Assembly (NCBI GenBank): GCA_013205585.1
Contig: JABMML010000250.1
Location: 1-16,983 of the forward strand
Length of the DNA stretch: 16,983 nt
Reading direction: 5' to 3'
Origin: Chitinophagaceae bacterium
Lineage (GTDB): Bacteria; Bacteroidota; Bacteroidia; Chitinophagales; Chitinophagaceae
A program made the translations under genes and the position numbers. Positions 1-7,644 of the stretch are shown one piece after another; within the stretch, counting starts at the first letter, position 1, and every line of letters begins with the position of its first letter. Under the pieces are notes generated by a model, which ran no database searches, was not told the DNA's origin, and worked only from the letters and a program-made list of their open reading frames with translations.

Positions 1-1070
1 CTACGCATATTCTTTACATAAGAACCTGCATCCAAATGACCAGAATAACATCTGAAGAACGCTAAACGTCCCACGAAAGGATCGGTCATAATTTTAAAGG
101 CCAATGCAGCAAATGGTTCTTTTGCATTTGGTTTACGGTAAACTTTTTCTCCTGTATCAGGATCGGTGCCTTCCGTATCATCTACATCTACTGGTGAAGG
201 AAGGTAACGACATACCGCATCTAATGCAGTTTGTACCCCTTTGTTTTTAAAGGATGATCCACACATCATTGGAACGATACTTAAATCGATTGTTGCTTTA
301 CGAATGGCTTCATGCACTTCCGCTTCAGAAATAGAATCAGGATTTTCAAAAAACTTCTCCATTAATTTATCGTCATATTCTGCAACGGCTTCAATTAATT
401 GAGCTCTCCAGTAATCCACATCTTCTTTCATATCATCAGGAATAGGATTTTCTACATAAGTCATACCTTCTGTAGCATCATCCCAAATAATTGCTTTCAT
501 TCTAATTAAGTCAACTACGCCAGTGAAATGATCTTCCGCACCGATAGGTAATTGTAATGGCACTGCTTTCGCACCTAACATTTCTCTTACTTGTGTTACC
601 ACCATTAAGAAATCGGCACCGGCACGGTCCATCTTATTTACGAATCCAATACGTGGAACTTTATAACGATTTGCTTGACGCCAAACTGTTTCTGATTGTG
701 GCTCAACACCATCTACTGCAGAAAAAAGTGCGATCAAACCATCCAATACACGCATAGAACGCTCTACCTCAACGGTAAAGTCAACGTGACCTGGAGTATC
801 GATAATATTGAAATAATAATCTTTTGTTCTTTCATCTTTTTTACCCAATGTGGTTGGGAACTGCCATTGGCAACTTACCGCTGCAGAAGTAATAGTAATA
901 CCTCTTTCTTTTTCTTGTTCCATCCAGTCAGTAGTAGCAGCGCCATCATGCACTTCTCCTATTTTGTGGATCATACCAGTATAACGTAAGATACGTTCAG
1001 TCGTAGTTGTTTTACCAGCATCAATGTGCGCAGCAATTCCAAAGTTTCTTTGTAGTTTCAAGTCAGCCAT
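1..1070 (-). CDS. fusA: Elongation factor G, N-terminal part (cut by window start)
   Basis: EF-G is the ribosomal GTPase that drives translocation and, with ribosome recycling factor, splits ribosomes. I translated the minus strand from the ATG at 1068-1070; the frame stays open to base 1, giving about 356 residues of a protein usually near 700. Visible GTPase motifs are the P-loop AHIDAGKT (residues 14-21), the switch I region with RGITI (56-60), DTPGH (91-95) and NKMD (145-148). These are complete, and the visible part ends at about the beginning of domain II. It is the third gene of the rpsL-rpsG-fusA order, but a terminator and a -7 promoter element lie between rpsG and fusA, so it may be transcribed separately. 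No frameshift is seen. The identification is secure; the C-terminal domains lie outside the window. Confidence 0.97.
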   Translation of the reverse strand, partial: MADLKLQRNFGIAAHIDAGKTTTTERILRYTGMIHKIGEVHDGAATTDWMEQEKERGITITSAAVSCQWQFPTTLGKKDERTKDYYFNIIDTPGHVDFTVEVERSMRVLDGLIALFSAVDGVEPQSETVWRQANRYKVPRIGFVNKMDRAGADFLMVVTQVREMLGAKAVPLQLPIGAEDHFTGVVDLIRMKAIIWDDATEGMTYVENPIPDDMKEDVDYWRAQLIEAVAEYDDKLMEKFFENPDSISEAEVHEAIRKATIDLSIVPMMCGSSFKNKGVQTALDAVCRYLPSPVDVDDTEGTDPDTGEKVYRKPNAKEPFAALAFKIMTDPFVGRLAFFRCYSGHLDAGSYVKNMR

Positions 1071-1114
1071 AAAAGGGATATTTTTTATTTTAAATGGTCC
1101 TATTTTCCGAGGCG

Positions 1115-1122
1115 CAAAGTTA
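1115..1122 (-). promoter_or_regulatory. Candidate -7 promoter element for fusA
   Basis: The minus strand reads TAACTTTG, an exact match to the Bacteroidota -7 consensus TAnnTTTG. It lies downstream of the rpsG terminator and about 45 bases before the fusA ATG. No good TTTG is seen 19 bases upstream, so the -33 half is weak or absent. Confidence 0.6.
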
Positions 1123-1172
1123 ACGATATTAGTAATTGAAAGGCTGATTCTCGAATTTTTTTTCCAACAAAA

Positions 1173-1200
1173 AAACCTCCCTGTTGATACAGAGAGGTTT
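1173..1200 (-). terminator. Intrinsic terminator between rpsG and fusA
   Basis: On the minus strand an 11-bp stem (AAACCTCTCTG pairing with CAGGGAGGTTT, one G-U pair) closes a 6-base loop and runs into a 7-base T tract at 1169-1175. The tract overlaps the end of the stem, as in a classic rho-independent terminator. It begins 43 bases after the rpsG stop and ends before the fusA -7 element. On the plus strand the same stem has an A-C mismatch, which favours minus-strand function. Confidence 0.85.
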
Positions 1201-1242
1201 AGTCTATTTTTAAAGGCTAAAAAGCCAGTATTATATTTAAAA

Positions 1243-1710
1243 TTACATCTTAAAGTGAGAGAAGGCTTTGTTCGCCTCAGCCATACGGTGTGTATCTTCT
1301 TTTTTCTTGAAAGCACCACCTTCACCCTTTGTAGCTGCGATAATTTCGTTCGCTAACTTATCGGCCATTGTTTTACCGTTTCTTTCACGGCTGTAACGTA
1401 CTAACCATTTCATGCTTAAAGAAATTTTGCGGTCGGCACGAACTTCAGCAGGAATTTGGAAAGTAGCACCACCAATACGACGGCTACGTACTTCAACAGC
1501 AGGTGTAATATTCACTACTGCTCTTTTCCACATTTCGTATCCATCTTCACCTGTGAACTTGCTTACTTTGTCTAATGCATCATAAAATATTTTATAGGCA
1601 GTCGTTTTTTTACCGTCTAACATTACGTTATTGATAAAACGAGTCACTTGCACATCGTTGAAACGAGGATCTGGTGCTAGAGGAATTTTTTTAGGTTGTG
1701 CTTTACGCAT
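1243..1710 (-). CDS. rpsG: 30S ribosomal protein S7
   Basis: S7 is a primary 16S rRNA-binding protein of the small-subunit head and contacts the E-site tRNA. The 155-residue product matches the family's usual length of about 156. It has the typical start [15 protein letters not shown], the conserved [14 protein letters not shown] segment (about 26-39), [11 protein letters not shown] (77-87), and a C-terminal basic helix. The ATG at 1708-1710 gives the expected N-terminus. It lies 46 bases downstream of rpsL and is presumably cotranscribed from the rpsL promoter. In E. coli S7 represses the str operon by binding the rpsL-rpsG intercistronic RNA; this gap is AT-rich and I see no obvious S7-like target in it. 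Transcription probably ends at the hairpin after this gene. Confidence 0.98.
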   Translation of the reverse strand: MRKAQPKKIPLAPDPRFNDVQVTRFINNVMLDGKKTTAYKIFYDALDKVSKFTGEDGYEMWKRAVVNITPAVEVRSRRIGGATFQIPAEVRADRKISLSMKWLVRYSRERNGKTMADKLANEIIAATKGEGGAFKKKEDTHRMAEANKAFSHFKM

Positions 1711-1756
1711 GTCGAATATGAGTTAGTGGTTACTTATTTAATTAATTCTTTTTAAA

Positions 1757-2137
1757 TTATTTCTTTGCTTTTTCTTTCTTCGTACCGTATTTACTACGAG
1801 ACTGCTTACGGTCTTTAACACCAGCAGTATCCAAGCTTCCACGTACAATATGATAACGTACCCCTGGTAAATCCTTTACACGACCACCACGTATTAAAAC
1901 GATACTGTGCTCTTGTAAGTTGTGCCCTTCTCCTGGTATGTATGCAATAACTTCAATTTTATTTGTCAAACGCACTTTAGCTACTTTACGTAACGCAGAG
2001 TTTGGTTTTTTAGGTGTAGTTGTATACACTCTAGTACAAACGCCACGACGCTGAGGACATGCGTCCAATGCTCTTGATTTACTTTTAGCCCTGATGATCT
2101 CACGGCCTTTTCTCACTAATTGTTGAATAGTAGGCAT
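1757..2137 (-). CDS. rpsL: 30S ribosomal protein S12
   Basis: S12 sits in the decoding centre of the 30S subunit and controls accuracy. The product has 126 residues, the family's usual size, with [11 protein letters not shown] (41-51) and [13 protein letters not shown] (84-96). Lys43 and Lys88, where substitutions commonly give streptomycin resistance in other bacteria, are both wild type. Asp89, in the position beta-methylthiolated by RimO where that enzyme exists, is also present. The C-terminus is a short Lys-rich tail. It is the first gene of the str transcription unit and has a textbook Bacteroidota promoter about 45 bases upstream. Confidence 0.98.
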   Translation of the reverse strand: MPTIQQLVRKGREIIRAKSKSRALDACPQRRGVCTRVYTTTPKKPNSALRKVAKVRLTNKIEVIAYIPGEGHNLQEHSIVLIRGGRVKDLPGVRYHIVRGSLDTAGVKDRKQSRSKYGTKKEKAKK

Positions 2138-2184
2138 TTATTATGCTGTTTTTTTCACTTTTTGTTTATAAAAAATTCGGACGG

Positions 2185-2216
2185 CAAAGGTAATGGCTGT
2201 AGCCCAAATACCAAAA
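2185..2216 (-). promoter_or_regulatory. Bacteroidota-type promoter of rpsL-rpsG
   Basis: On the minus strand TTTG (2212-2215, inside TTTTG) is followed by exactly 19 bases and then TACCTTTG (2185-2192). This fits the -33 TTTG / -7 TAnnTTTG consensus at its preferred spacing. Transcription would start near 2181, leaving a leader of about 44 bases before the rpsL ATG. Confidence 0.85.
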
Positions 2217-2234
2217 TGTTTATTAGCTAATTTT

Positions 2235-2274
2235 AAAAAAATACCTCAAATGCCCCCTTTTGGCAGCAAATGAG
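2235..2274 (-). terminator. Possible weak terminator after ilvE
   Basis: On the minus strand two 4-bp blocks (CTCA/TGAG and TGCC/GGCA) separated by an internal loop form an imperfect hairpin. It is followed five bases later by a T7 tract at 2235-2241. The position between the ilvE stop and the rpsL promoter is right, but the stem is poor. Confidence 0.35.
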
Positions 2275-2318
2275 CCTAGAATTAAAATAAAATAGCTTGA
2301 TTTTCAAAGATTTAACTA

Positions 2319-3386
2319 CTAAGAAGGAAGTTTTTCCAACCAGTTGTGTTTATCTGGAACATTCCCCACTCGAATATCATTCAAATGTTGTTTCAAAGCC
2401 GGCGCTACTTTCAATTTATCTAAATCAAAGTCCATTGAATAGTCTTTGTATGTTAAGTTGATAATATAAGAGACAACAGCTGCAGTACCTACTCCAAAAA
2501 CTTCTTGCAATAAACCTTTTTTATGCGCTTCCACAATTTCATCTACCGATAAATTTCTTTCTTCCACTACATAACCCATATCTCTTAATAATATAATAGC
2601 ACTGTCCCTAGTGACACCTTTTAAAACGGTACCTCTTTCTAAGCTTGGGGTAATTACTTTACCATCAATGACAAACATTACATTCATCACACCTACCTCT
2701 TCTACATATTTATGTTCAAAAGCATCGGTCCAAAGTATTTGATCAAATCCTCTTTTTTTCGCTAACTCTACTGGATATAAACTTCCGCCATAATTTCCAC
2801 CATTCTTTGCATAACCAACACCACCGGGCGCTGCACGGGTATACTTTTCTTCAATTACAATTTTCATAGGGGCAGAAAAATAAGGACCAGAAGGGCCCAA
2901 AATAATCATAAACTTATAGGTAAGTGATGGACGTACACCTAAAAAAGGATCAGTGGCAATTATAAATGGCCTTATATATAATGAATGTTCAGGTAAACTT
3001 GGAATCCAACCTTTTTCTAAAGCAATTAATTGTTTCATTCCACCGATAAATAACCATTCAGGTACAGCAGGCATTTGCATTCTATCCGCTGAAACATTAA
3101 AACGAATAAAATTTTGATCAGGTCTGAAAATAACCACTTCGTCTTTCGTATTCTTATAGGCTTTAATTCCTTCGAAAATAGTTTGACCATAATGTAGCAT
3201 AGCTGAAGCAGGATCCACTTCAAAAGGAGCATAAGGCTTAATCACCACATTCTTCCATTCACCGTCTTCATAGTCGGCCATTAGCATATGGTCGGTAAAA
3301 TGTTTACCAAACTGCAATGTCTCTATTTTAAAATGAGGCAAACGAGGATTTGTTGTTTTGGTAACAGGAATGATTGGATGAGCCAT
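2319..3386 (-). CDS. ilvE: Branched-chain amino acid aminotransferase
   Basis: This PLP enzyme interconverts leucine, isoleucine and valine with their 2-oxo acids, using 2-oxoglutarate/glutamate. I chose the ATG at 3384-3386 (MAHPIIPVTK), giving 355 residues. An upstream in-frame ATG would add 21 residues rich in Phe and Tyr that do not fit the family and would overlap the promoter. Visible features are HYGQTIFEGIKAY (65-77), YIRPF (137-141), AKNGGNYGGS (193-202) with Lys194 as the likely PLP Schiff-base lysine, EVGVMN (230-235) and GTVLKGVTRDS (252-262). The long form and GGNYG motif point to the eukaryotic-like subfamily (class IV aminotransferase fold). It is divergent from the psi-like gene and apparently monocistronic. 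Confidence 0.95.
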   Translation of the reverse strand: MAHPIIPVTKTTNPRLPHFKIETLQFGKHFTDHMLMADYEDGEWKNVVIKPYAPFEVDPASAMLHYGQTIFEGIKAYKNTKDEVVIFRPDQNFIRFNVSADRMQMPAVPEWLFIGGMKQLIALEKGWIPSLPEHSLYIRPFIIATDPFLGVRPSLTYKFMIILGPSGPYFSAPMKIVIEEKYTRAAPGGVGYAKNGGNYGGSLYPVELAKKRGFDQILWTDAFEHKYVEEVGVMNVMFVIDGKVITPSLERGTVLKGVTRDSAIILLRDMGYVVEERNLSVDEIVEAHKKGLLQEVFGVGTAAVVSYIINLTYKDYSMDFDLDKLKVAPALKQHLNDIRVGNVPDKHNWLEKLPS

Positions 3387-3418
3387 TGTAGTAAATTGTA
3401 AAGGGTGAATTCGAATTA

Positions 3419-3449
3419 CAAAGAAACGAAAAAAGTAGAAAACATACAA
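3419..3449 (-). promoter_or_regulatory. Candidate ilvE promoter
   Basis: The minus strand shows TTG (3447-3449), a 20-base spacer and TTTCTTTG (3419-3426). This is one base off the TAnnTTTG -7 consensus. It places the transcript start about 28 bases before the chosen ilvE ATG. Confidence 0.45.
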
Positions 3450-3473
3450 CTGTTATTTTTCAATCTGCGCCTT

Positions 3474-3495
3474 TTCAATTAATTTTCCAATTGAA
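3474..3495. repeat. Perfect 7-bp inverted repeat at the start of the psi-like gene
   Basis: TTCAATT (3474-3480) and AATTGAA (3489-3495) are exact inverted copies with an 8-base spacer. The right arm touches the ATG at 3495. It could be an operator or a start-site hairpin, but AT-rich repeats of this size can arise by chance. Confidence 0.4.
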
Positions 3496-4055
3496 TGAAA
3501 GTAGAAAAAACAATATTACCTCCTGCCGTCTTGGTTTCTTTATACAAAGATAGTTTGGTCTTAGCTGAAAAGGAAATAAAGCCTGTACAAATTGCCGAAA
3601 ATAAATTGCCAGGCAAAGAGCAGCAAACTATTACAGAAGCCACAGAGATGGCCAGCCCCATTAAATACTTGGGCGATCATCATAAAAAAATATTGGTGGT
3701 GGTGAATGATCCTGAATCGGTGTATTTAAATGAAACCGACTTTATTTTACTGACTTCCATTTTAAATGCATGCCGACTTACCATTGCAGATATTGCACTT
3801 ATTAATGTAGGTAACCAAAAAGCAAGCTTACATGAAATGCTGACTAAACTACCTTCTTTATTAGTAATTGCATTTGACTTAGATGCTAAGGCATTGAAAA
3901 TTAAATTACCTAGTACTTTATATAAAACAACACCCTTAGGCGAAGCCAATTTATTATTTAGTGCAGCATTATCTACGATGCAAGGAAGCAGTGCTGATGC
4001 TAAAAAAGAAAAAGGAAAATTATGGACCGTGCTCAAACAAATATTTCAATTATAA
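3495..4055 (+). CDS. Unrecognised protein with a DNA polymerase III psi (HolD)-like layout
   Basis: The 186-residue product has no motif that gives a firm assignment. There is no signal peptide or membrane segment, so it is probably cytoplasmic. After a variable N-terminus (1-60) comes a strand-like KKILVVVNDPESVYLNETDF segment (64-83), a helix-like LLTSILNACRLTIADIALIN (85-104), a second hydrophobic strand LPSLLVIAF (119-127), and a C-terminal Lys-rich helix ending KGKLWTVLKQIF. From memory, E. coli psi has the same order: a hydrophobic strand ending in ND, a Leu-rich helix, and a final helix containing LWQQI. That suggests a divergent HolD, but the similarity is faint and only an inference. 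It lies 10 bases upstream of rdgB and is probably cotranscribed with it. No strong promoter is visible; TAATTTTC just before the ATG is near-consensus but too close. Confidence 0.8.
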   Translation: MKVEKTILPPAVLVSLYKDSLVLAEKEIKPVQIAENKLPGKEQQTITEATEMASPIKYLGDHHKKILVVVNDPESVYLNETDFILLTSILNACRLTIADIALINVGNQKASLHEMLTKLPSLLVIAFDLDAKALKIKLPSTLYKTTPLGEANLLFSAALSTMQGSSADAKKEKGKLWTVLKQIFQL

Positions 4056-4065
4056 ATATTTTGCA

Positions 4066-4644
4066 ATGCACACTATCATTTTTGCTACCAATAACGAACA
4101 TAAAATAAAAGAAATACAATCTTTAGTAGGCAGCGATTTCACCATTATCACTTTACAACAAGCAGGCATTGACATTGATATACCTGAGCCCCACGACACA
4201 TTGCAAGAGAATGCTTACGAGAAAGCGATTACCATAGAAAATATAACTAAGCAAAATTGTTTTAGCGAGGATACAGGATTAGAAATTGAAGCTTTGAATG
4301 GGGAGCCTGGTGTAAAAAGCGCAAGGTATGCAGGTGAAACTAGAAATTTTCAAGCCAATATTGATAAAGTATTAGAAAAATTAAATGTTATTACAAATCG
4401 CAAGGCGCAATTTAGAACAGTGATTTGTTTACTATGGAATAAAGAAGTTTTTTATTTTGAAGGAATTTGCAAAGGAGTTATTGCAGAAACAATGCATGGA
4501 AAAGAAGGCTTTGGATATGATCCTATTTTTATTCCAGAAGGGGCTAGTAAAAGTTTTGCAGAAATGACGATGGAAGAAAAAAATAAATTTAGTCATAGAC
4601 AAAAAGCCGTCACAAAACTATTTACATTTTTGCATTCCATATAG
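4066..4644 (+). CDS. rdgB: XTP/dITP pyrophosphatase (RdgB/HAM1 family)
   Basis: This enzyme hydrolyses non-canonical purine nucleotides (dITP, XTP) to monophosphates and pyrophosphate, keeping them out of DNA and RNA. I chose the ATG at 4066 (MHTIIFATNNEHKIKEI), giving 192 residues; an in-frame GTG at 3961 lies inside the upstream gene and would add unrelated residues. Family motifs are ATNNEHK (7-13), the acidic SEDTGLEIEAL block (about 67-77), GVKSARYAG, GFGYDPIF and the C-terminal FAEMTMEEKNKFSHR. It starts 10 bases after the psi-like gene, suggesting a two-gene operon of DNA-maintenance functions. Its last 23 bases overlap the end of aroE on the opposite strand, leaving no room for a terminator between them. 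Confidence 0.96.
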   Translation: MHTIIFATNNEHKIKEIQSLVGSDFTIITLQQAGIDIDIPEPHDTLQENAYEKAITIENITKQNCFSEDTGLEIEALNGEPGVKSARYAGETRNFQANIDKVLEKLNVITNRKAQFRTVICLLWNKEVFYFEGICKGVIAETMHGKEGFGYDPIFIPEGASKSFAEMTMEEKNKFSHRQKAVTKLFTFLHSI

Positions 4645-5383
4645 CCCAAGACTCTTCTGCTTGTATATGCAGCATGGCTAATCCATTTTGAACAGTGGCT
4701 CCTTTTGCTAATCCGTTTTGCATAAACAAGGTCTCTGTTGGATTATACACTAAATCATATAAATGATGCTTTGCACTAATAGCATCGTAGGCGATGAGCG
4801 GCGCTTCATTCACATTTGGAAACATACCCAGCGGACTTGTATTAATAATGAGTGTATGCGCTTCAATAATTGATTTATTTAATTGCTCATAACTTAGATT
4901 CGCTTTCATTTCAGTATTCGCTTCAAGGGTATTCGCCTTTCTTGAAATAATTTGATACTGAATATTTAATTTTTGAAGTACCCACTGCACAGCTGCAGCA
5001 GCACCACCTGTACCTAGTATAAGTGCATGGGTATGATGTGGTTTTAAAAAGGGTAATAAAGATTTTTCAAAACCAATCACATCGGTATTATACCCGTATA
5101 ATTCATTATTGAATTTTCGAATACAATTGCAAGCTTTTATAGCTTGCACCACAGGGCTACTATGTTGTAAAAAGGCAATCACTTCTTTTTTGTAAGGAAT
5201 AGTTACATTCAAGCCTTCTAAATTCGGATGCTCGGTCCATAAAGCAGCAAAAGACTGAATAGAAGTAATGGGGAAATTATCATACTGCGCATGGACAATA
5301 TTTTCCTTCAGGAACTTTTCAGTAAAAAATTTCTGTGAAAAAGAATGAGATAAAGGATACCCAATTAATCCAAACTGGCGCAA
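4622..5383 (-). CDS. aroE: Shikimate dehydrogenase, TTG start
   Basis: AroE reduces 3-dehydroshikimate to shikimate with NADPH in the aromatic amino acid pathway. The 253-residue product shows the shikimate-binding SHSFS (Ser14, Ser16), NVTIPYK with catalytic Lys65, Asn86 (CNCIRK), YNTDVIGF with catalytic Asp101, the nucleotide-binding GTGGAAAA (124-131), NTSPLGMFPN (181-190) and Gln241 near the C-terminus. The start is TTG at 5381-5383: the frame has a stop at 5390-5392, no ATG occurs in between, and MRQFGLIGYPLSHS is exactly where the family normally begins. Only two bases separate it from the stop of the upstream ComA-like gene, so translation is probably coupled. The stop end overlaps rdgB. 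Confidence 0.95.
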   Translation of the reverse strand: MRQFGLIGYPLSHSFSQKFFTEKFLKENIVHAQYDNFPITSIQSFAALWTEHPNLEGLNVTIPYKKEVIAFLQHSSPVVQAIKACNCIRKFNNELYGYNTDVIGFEKSLLPFLKPHHTHALILGTGGAAAAVQWVLQKLNIQYQIISRKANTLEANTEMKANLSYEQLNKSIIEAHTLIINTSPLGMFPNVNEAPLIAYDAISAKHHLYDLVYNPTETLFMQNGLAKGATVQNGLAMLHIQAEESWAIWNAKM

Positions 5384-5385
5384 AA

Positions 5386-6147
5386 TTATTTATTTAAGTA
5401 TAAATCAAAAGTATCTCCACGAAGTCCAATTCGCATTGTTTCTAAAGGAATAACTTCACTTGGCGCAATATTGCCAAGGTTCACATTGCAGCCCACTAAT
5501 TCTAAGAAATAAAGTTGTTGCGCTTTTTGTGGCGCTTCCCATAATATTTTTTCGGCTGGAATTTTAGTAAGAATTTCTTGCACTAATCCTTCACGTACTT
5601 CCCCACTCCCTCTGTATATACCTACATTACCTGCTTCTCTCGCTTCAGCAATTACATAGGTAGAACCTGCTTTTAATTCAGCAGTCATTAATTCAATCCA
5701 CTGATAAGGAGGAATAATATGTGCAGCATCCTTACTCCCTACTTCACTAAGTACAGTAGCAAATTTTGAAATTTTTTCTATATAACCACATTTTTCTGAA
5801 TGAGGAATATTAATAGAGCCATCACTAACTTCAATTAAGTCGATTTTGTAATCCTTACACATAGCAATATAATCATCGAACTGATTTCTAATTACAAAGG
5901 CTTCAAATAAAGTACCACCAAAATAAACAGGGATACCCACCGCTTGATATAATTCTATTTTTTTTCTCAGATTCGGTGTTACAAAAGAAGTACCAAAACC
6001 TAATTTAATCATGTCGGTATGCGGCCCTGCTACACTTAGAAAATTTTCTGCTTCACCGTAACTCAATCCTTTATCCATGACCATTGTAAGTCCGCTTTTT
6101 CTTGGCTTGGCTGTTCTTTCAGGAATTTGAGTAAGATTAAAATTCAT
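5386..6147 (-). CDS. Phosphosulfolactate synthase-like protein (ComA family)
   Basis: The 253-residue protein belongs to the ComA/HSA32 family, a TIM-barrel fold. In methanogens ComA adds sulfite to phosphoenolpyruvate to make phosphosulfolactate, the first step to coenzyme M; in plants the homologue HSA32 acts in heat tolerance. Family blocks are TMVMDKGLSYGEAENFL (21-37), DMIKLGFGTS (45-54), PVYFGGTLFE (73-82), LIEVSDGSI (104-112), EAREAGNVGIYRGSGEVR (168-185) and LGNIAP (224-229). The fold assignment is firm, but the reaction in this bacterium is not established. Coenzyme M is unlikely; sulfonate or sulfonolipid precursors are possible. It heads a tight pair with aroE (2-base gap). PEP is a substrate of ComA and also of early and late shikimate-pathway steps, which may or may not explain the pairing. 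Confidence 0.85.
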   Translation of the reverse strand: MNFNLTQIPERTAKPRKSGLTMVMDKGLSYGEAENFLSVAGPHTDMIKLGFGTSFVTPNLRKKIELYQAVGIPVYFGGTLFEAFVIRNQFDDYIAMCKDYKIDLIEVSDGSINIPHSEKCGYIEKISKFATVLSEVGSKDAAHIIPPYQWIELMTAELKAGSTYVIAEAREAGNVGIYRGSGEVREGLVQEILTKIPAEKILWEAPQKAQQLYFLELVGCNVNLGNIAPSEVIPLETMRIGLRGDTFDLYLNK

Positions 6148-6175
6148 TTTTGTATTTTTTCATTTATAATTAGCG

Positions 6176-6183
6176 CAAAGATA
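6176..6183 (-). promoter_or_regulatory. Candidate -7 promoter element for the comA-like/aroE pair
   Basis: TATCTTTG on the minus strand matches TAnnTTTG exactly. It lies in the 47-base gap after the TPR gene and about 28 bases before the ATG. No clear -33 element is seen in the end of the TPR gene. Confidence 0.6.
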
Positions 6184-6194
6184 ACTTAAATTGA

Positions 6195-7616
6195 TTAAGA
6201 TTTTTTTGCCTTCTTAAATTGTCCAATTAATTCTGCCACTTTTGGATCATGTACAATTTCAGGATAAAATTTGGTGAATTTTTTTAATAGTTTAGACGAT
6301 TTCGATAGCGCCATTTCTAATTGTAATAAACCTTCTGCCGTTTTACCCATCATAAATAAGATGGCACTGCGATAAAAAATAAAAATTACTTTTCCTTGCG
6401 TAGACATATAGGCTAGTTCGGTTTGCTCCAAGGCGCTATCCAGCTGCTCATTGGCGACTAAACATTTAATTAAATACTCCCAACCTGCAATTTGCTTAGG
6501 TTTATTTTTTACCACCGTTCCAAAAAATTGAGCCGCTTCTTTAAACTGCAAAAGATGCATATAACACTCCCCCATTAAAATATAGTACTCATTAATATGC
6601 TTATGTATTCTTAATGCATGCTCTAATTGTTTAATGGCTAATTCCCACTGCTCTTCTTGCATATAAGTACCTGCAATTTTTTGGTAGAGTCTACTATCGT
6701 CTGGGTTTAAGTGCACTGCTTTTTTATAATGAAATCTTGCTTGTGCAAAATTTTTCATTCTATGATAACAGTGTCCAATGGCTTCGTAAATTACATCCTC
6801 AGGCCTGGACAACTCTAATACTTTTTCTAAGGCCTCGATGGCTTCTCTATATTTTCGTATGCGTAAAAAGGCATCGCCCATATTGCGATAAGCATAATCA
6901 AATTTTTCATCAATGACTATCGCATACTGATAAGCGTCAATGGCTTTCTCATGTAATTTAATACCTTGATAAGCGGCAGCTAGATTAAACCAAGCCAATG
7001 CATTATAAGGTTGTTCATCAATGATTCGTTGATGCAAACGAATACTTTCTTCATTTCTTCCAGTGAAATCTGTCCAGAAACAAATTTTATACAAGGCTTC
7101 TTCATTGGTAGGATCTTCTTCCAATATCAACTTCAAACAATCAAATACTTTATCAAATGCTTCATGATCGTCGTAGACATCGGCTAGTTCAAATAATACT
7201 TCGGTACGATCTGGTCCTTCAAATAAATGCAAGGCTTCTTGTAATAAGACAATGGCTTTTTCGGGCTTATCTAATGCTAAGTAGGCATCCGTTTTTAAGA
7301 TGAATAAATTCATATCCTTATGATCATATAAGGCAGCCGTATCTAATAATTGTAAAGCCTCTTTGTATTTTCTAGTAGCCAATAATAAATCGGCCTTCTT
7401 AATCATGAGTAAAGCAGAAGAAGGATATTGATCTAGGGCAATATTGGCCGCTTCAATAGCTTCCAATATTTCATCCTTTTCGTCAAGGTGCTCGATGATT
7501 CTTTCAAAATCATCTTCTTCAATATAGGAGTTGGTACGACCTAGTTTTAGGTTCTGGTACCTTTGCATTAATTCATGAATATCTCCGCCCTCCTCGTCAC
7601 GATGGTTATCGAACAT
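6195..7616 (-). CDS. Tetratricopeptide repeat protein
   Basis: This is a 473-residue protein with an acidic N-terminus (MFDNHRDEEGGDIHE) and about eleven consecutive TPR units from roughly residue 60 to 440. The repeats show the usual small/large pattern, for example ALAWFNLAAAYQGIKLHEKA, FDYAYRNMGDAFLRIRKYRE and NEYYILMGECYMHLLQFKEA. TPR arrays form a superhelix that binds other proteins. There is no signal peptide or membrane segment, so a cytoplasmic scaffold is most likely; I do not recognise a specific role and no catalytic domain is attached. The ATG at 7614-7616 is the only good start. It is divergent from the small exported protein across a 194-base AT-rich spacer with repeated ATTATCAATAATTT motifs, and 47 bases upstream of the comA-like gene, which seems to have its own promoter. 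Confidence 0.9.
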   Translation of the reverse strand: MFDNHRDEEGGDIHELMQRYQNLKLGRTNSYIEEDDFERIIEHLDEKDEILEAIEAANIALDQYPSSALLMIKKADLLLATRKYKEALQLLDTAALYDHKDMNLFILKTDAYLALDKPEKAIVLLQEALHLFEGPDRTEVLFELADVYDDHEAFDKVFDCLKLILEEDPTNEEALYKICFWTDFTGRNEESIRLHQRIIDEQPYNALAWFNLAAAYQGIKLHEKAIDAYQYAIVIDEKFDYAYRNMGDAFLRIRKYREAIEALEKVLELSRPEDVIYEAIGHCYHRMKNFAQARFHYKKAVHLNPDDSRLYQKIAGTYMQEEQWELAIKQLEHALRIHKHINEYYILMGECYMHLLQFKEAAQFFGTVVKNKPKQIAGWEYLIKCLVANEQLDSALEQTELAYMSTQGKVIFIFYRSAILFMMGKTAEGLLQLEMALSKSSKLLKKFTKFYPEIVHDPKVAELIGQFKKAKKS

Positions 7617-7644
7617 GGCTTTTAATTGTGGGTTAGGTATAAAG

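Noticed and set aside
557..1356. Plus-strand open frames at 557-757, 696-989 and 1024-1356
   Set aside because: They lie opposite fusA and rpsG; the minus-strand translation carries all EF-G GTPase motifs and S7 motifs.
1757..2137. Streptomycin-resistance substitution in S12
   Set aside because: Lys43 and Lys88 are both present, so the known resistance positions are wild type.
3387..3449. Longer ilvE N-terminus from the ATG at 3447-3449
   Set aside because: The extra 21 residues do not resemble the family and would overlap the candidate promoter.
3961..4065. Longer rdgB from GTG at 3961
   Set aside because: It would overlap the upstream gene by about 95 bases, and the conserved RdgB start MHTIIFATNN lies at 4066.
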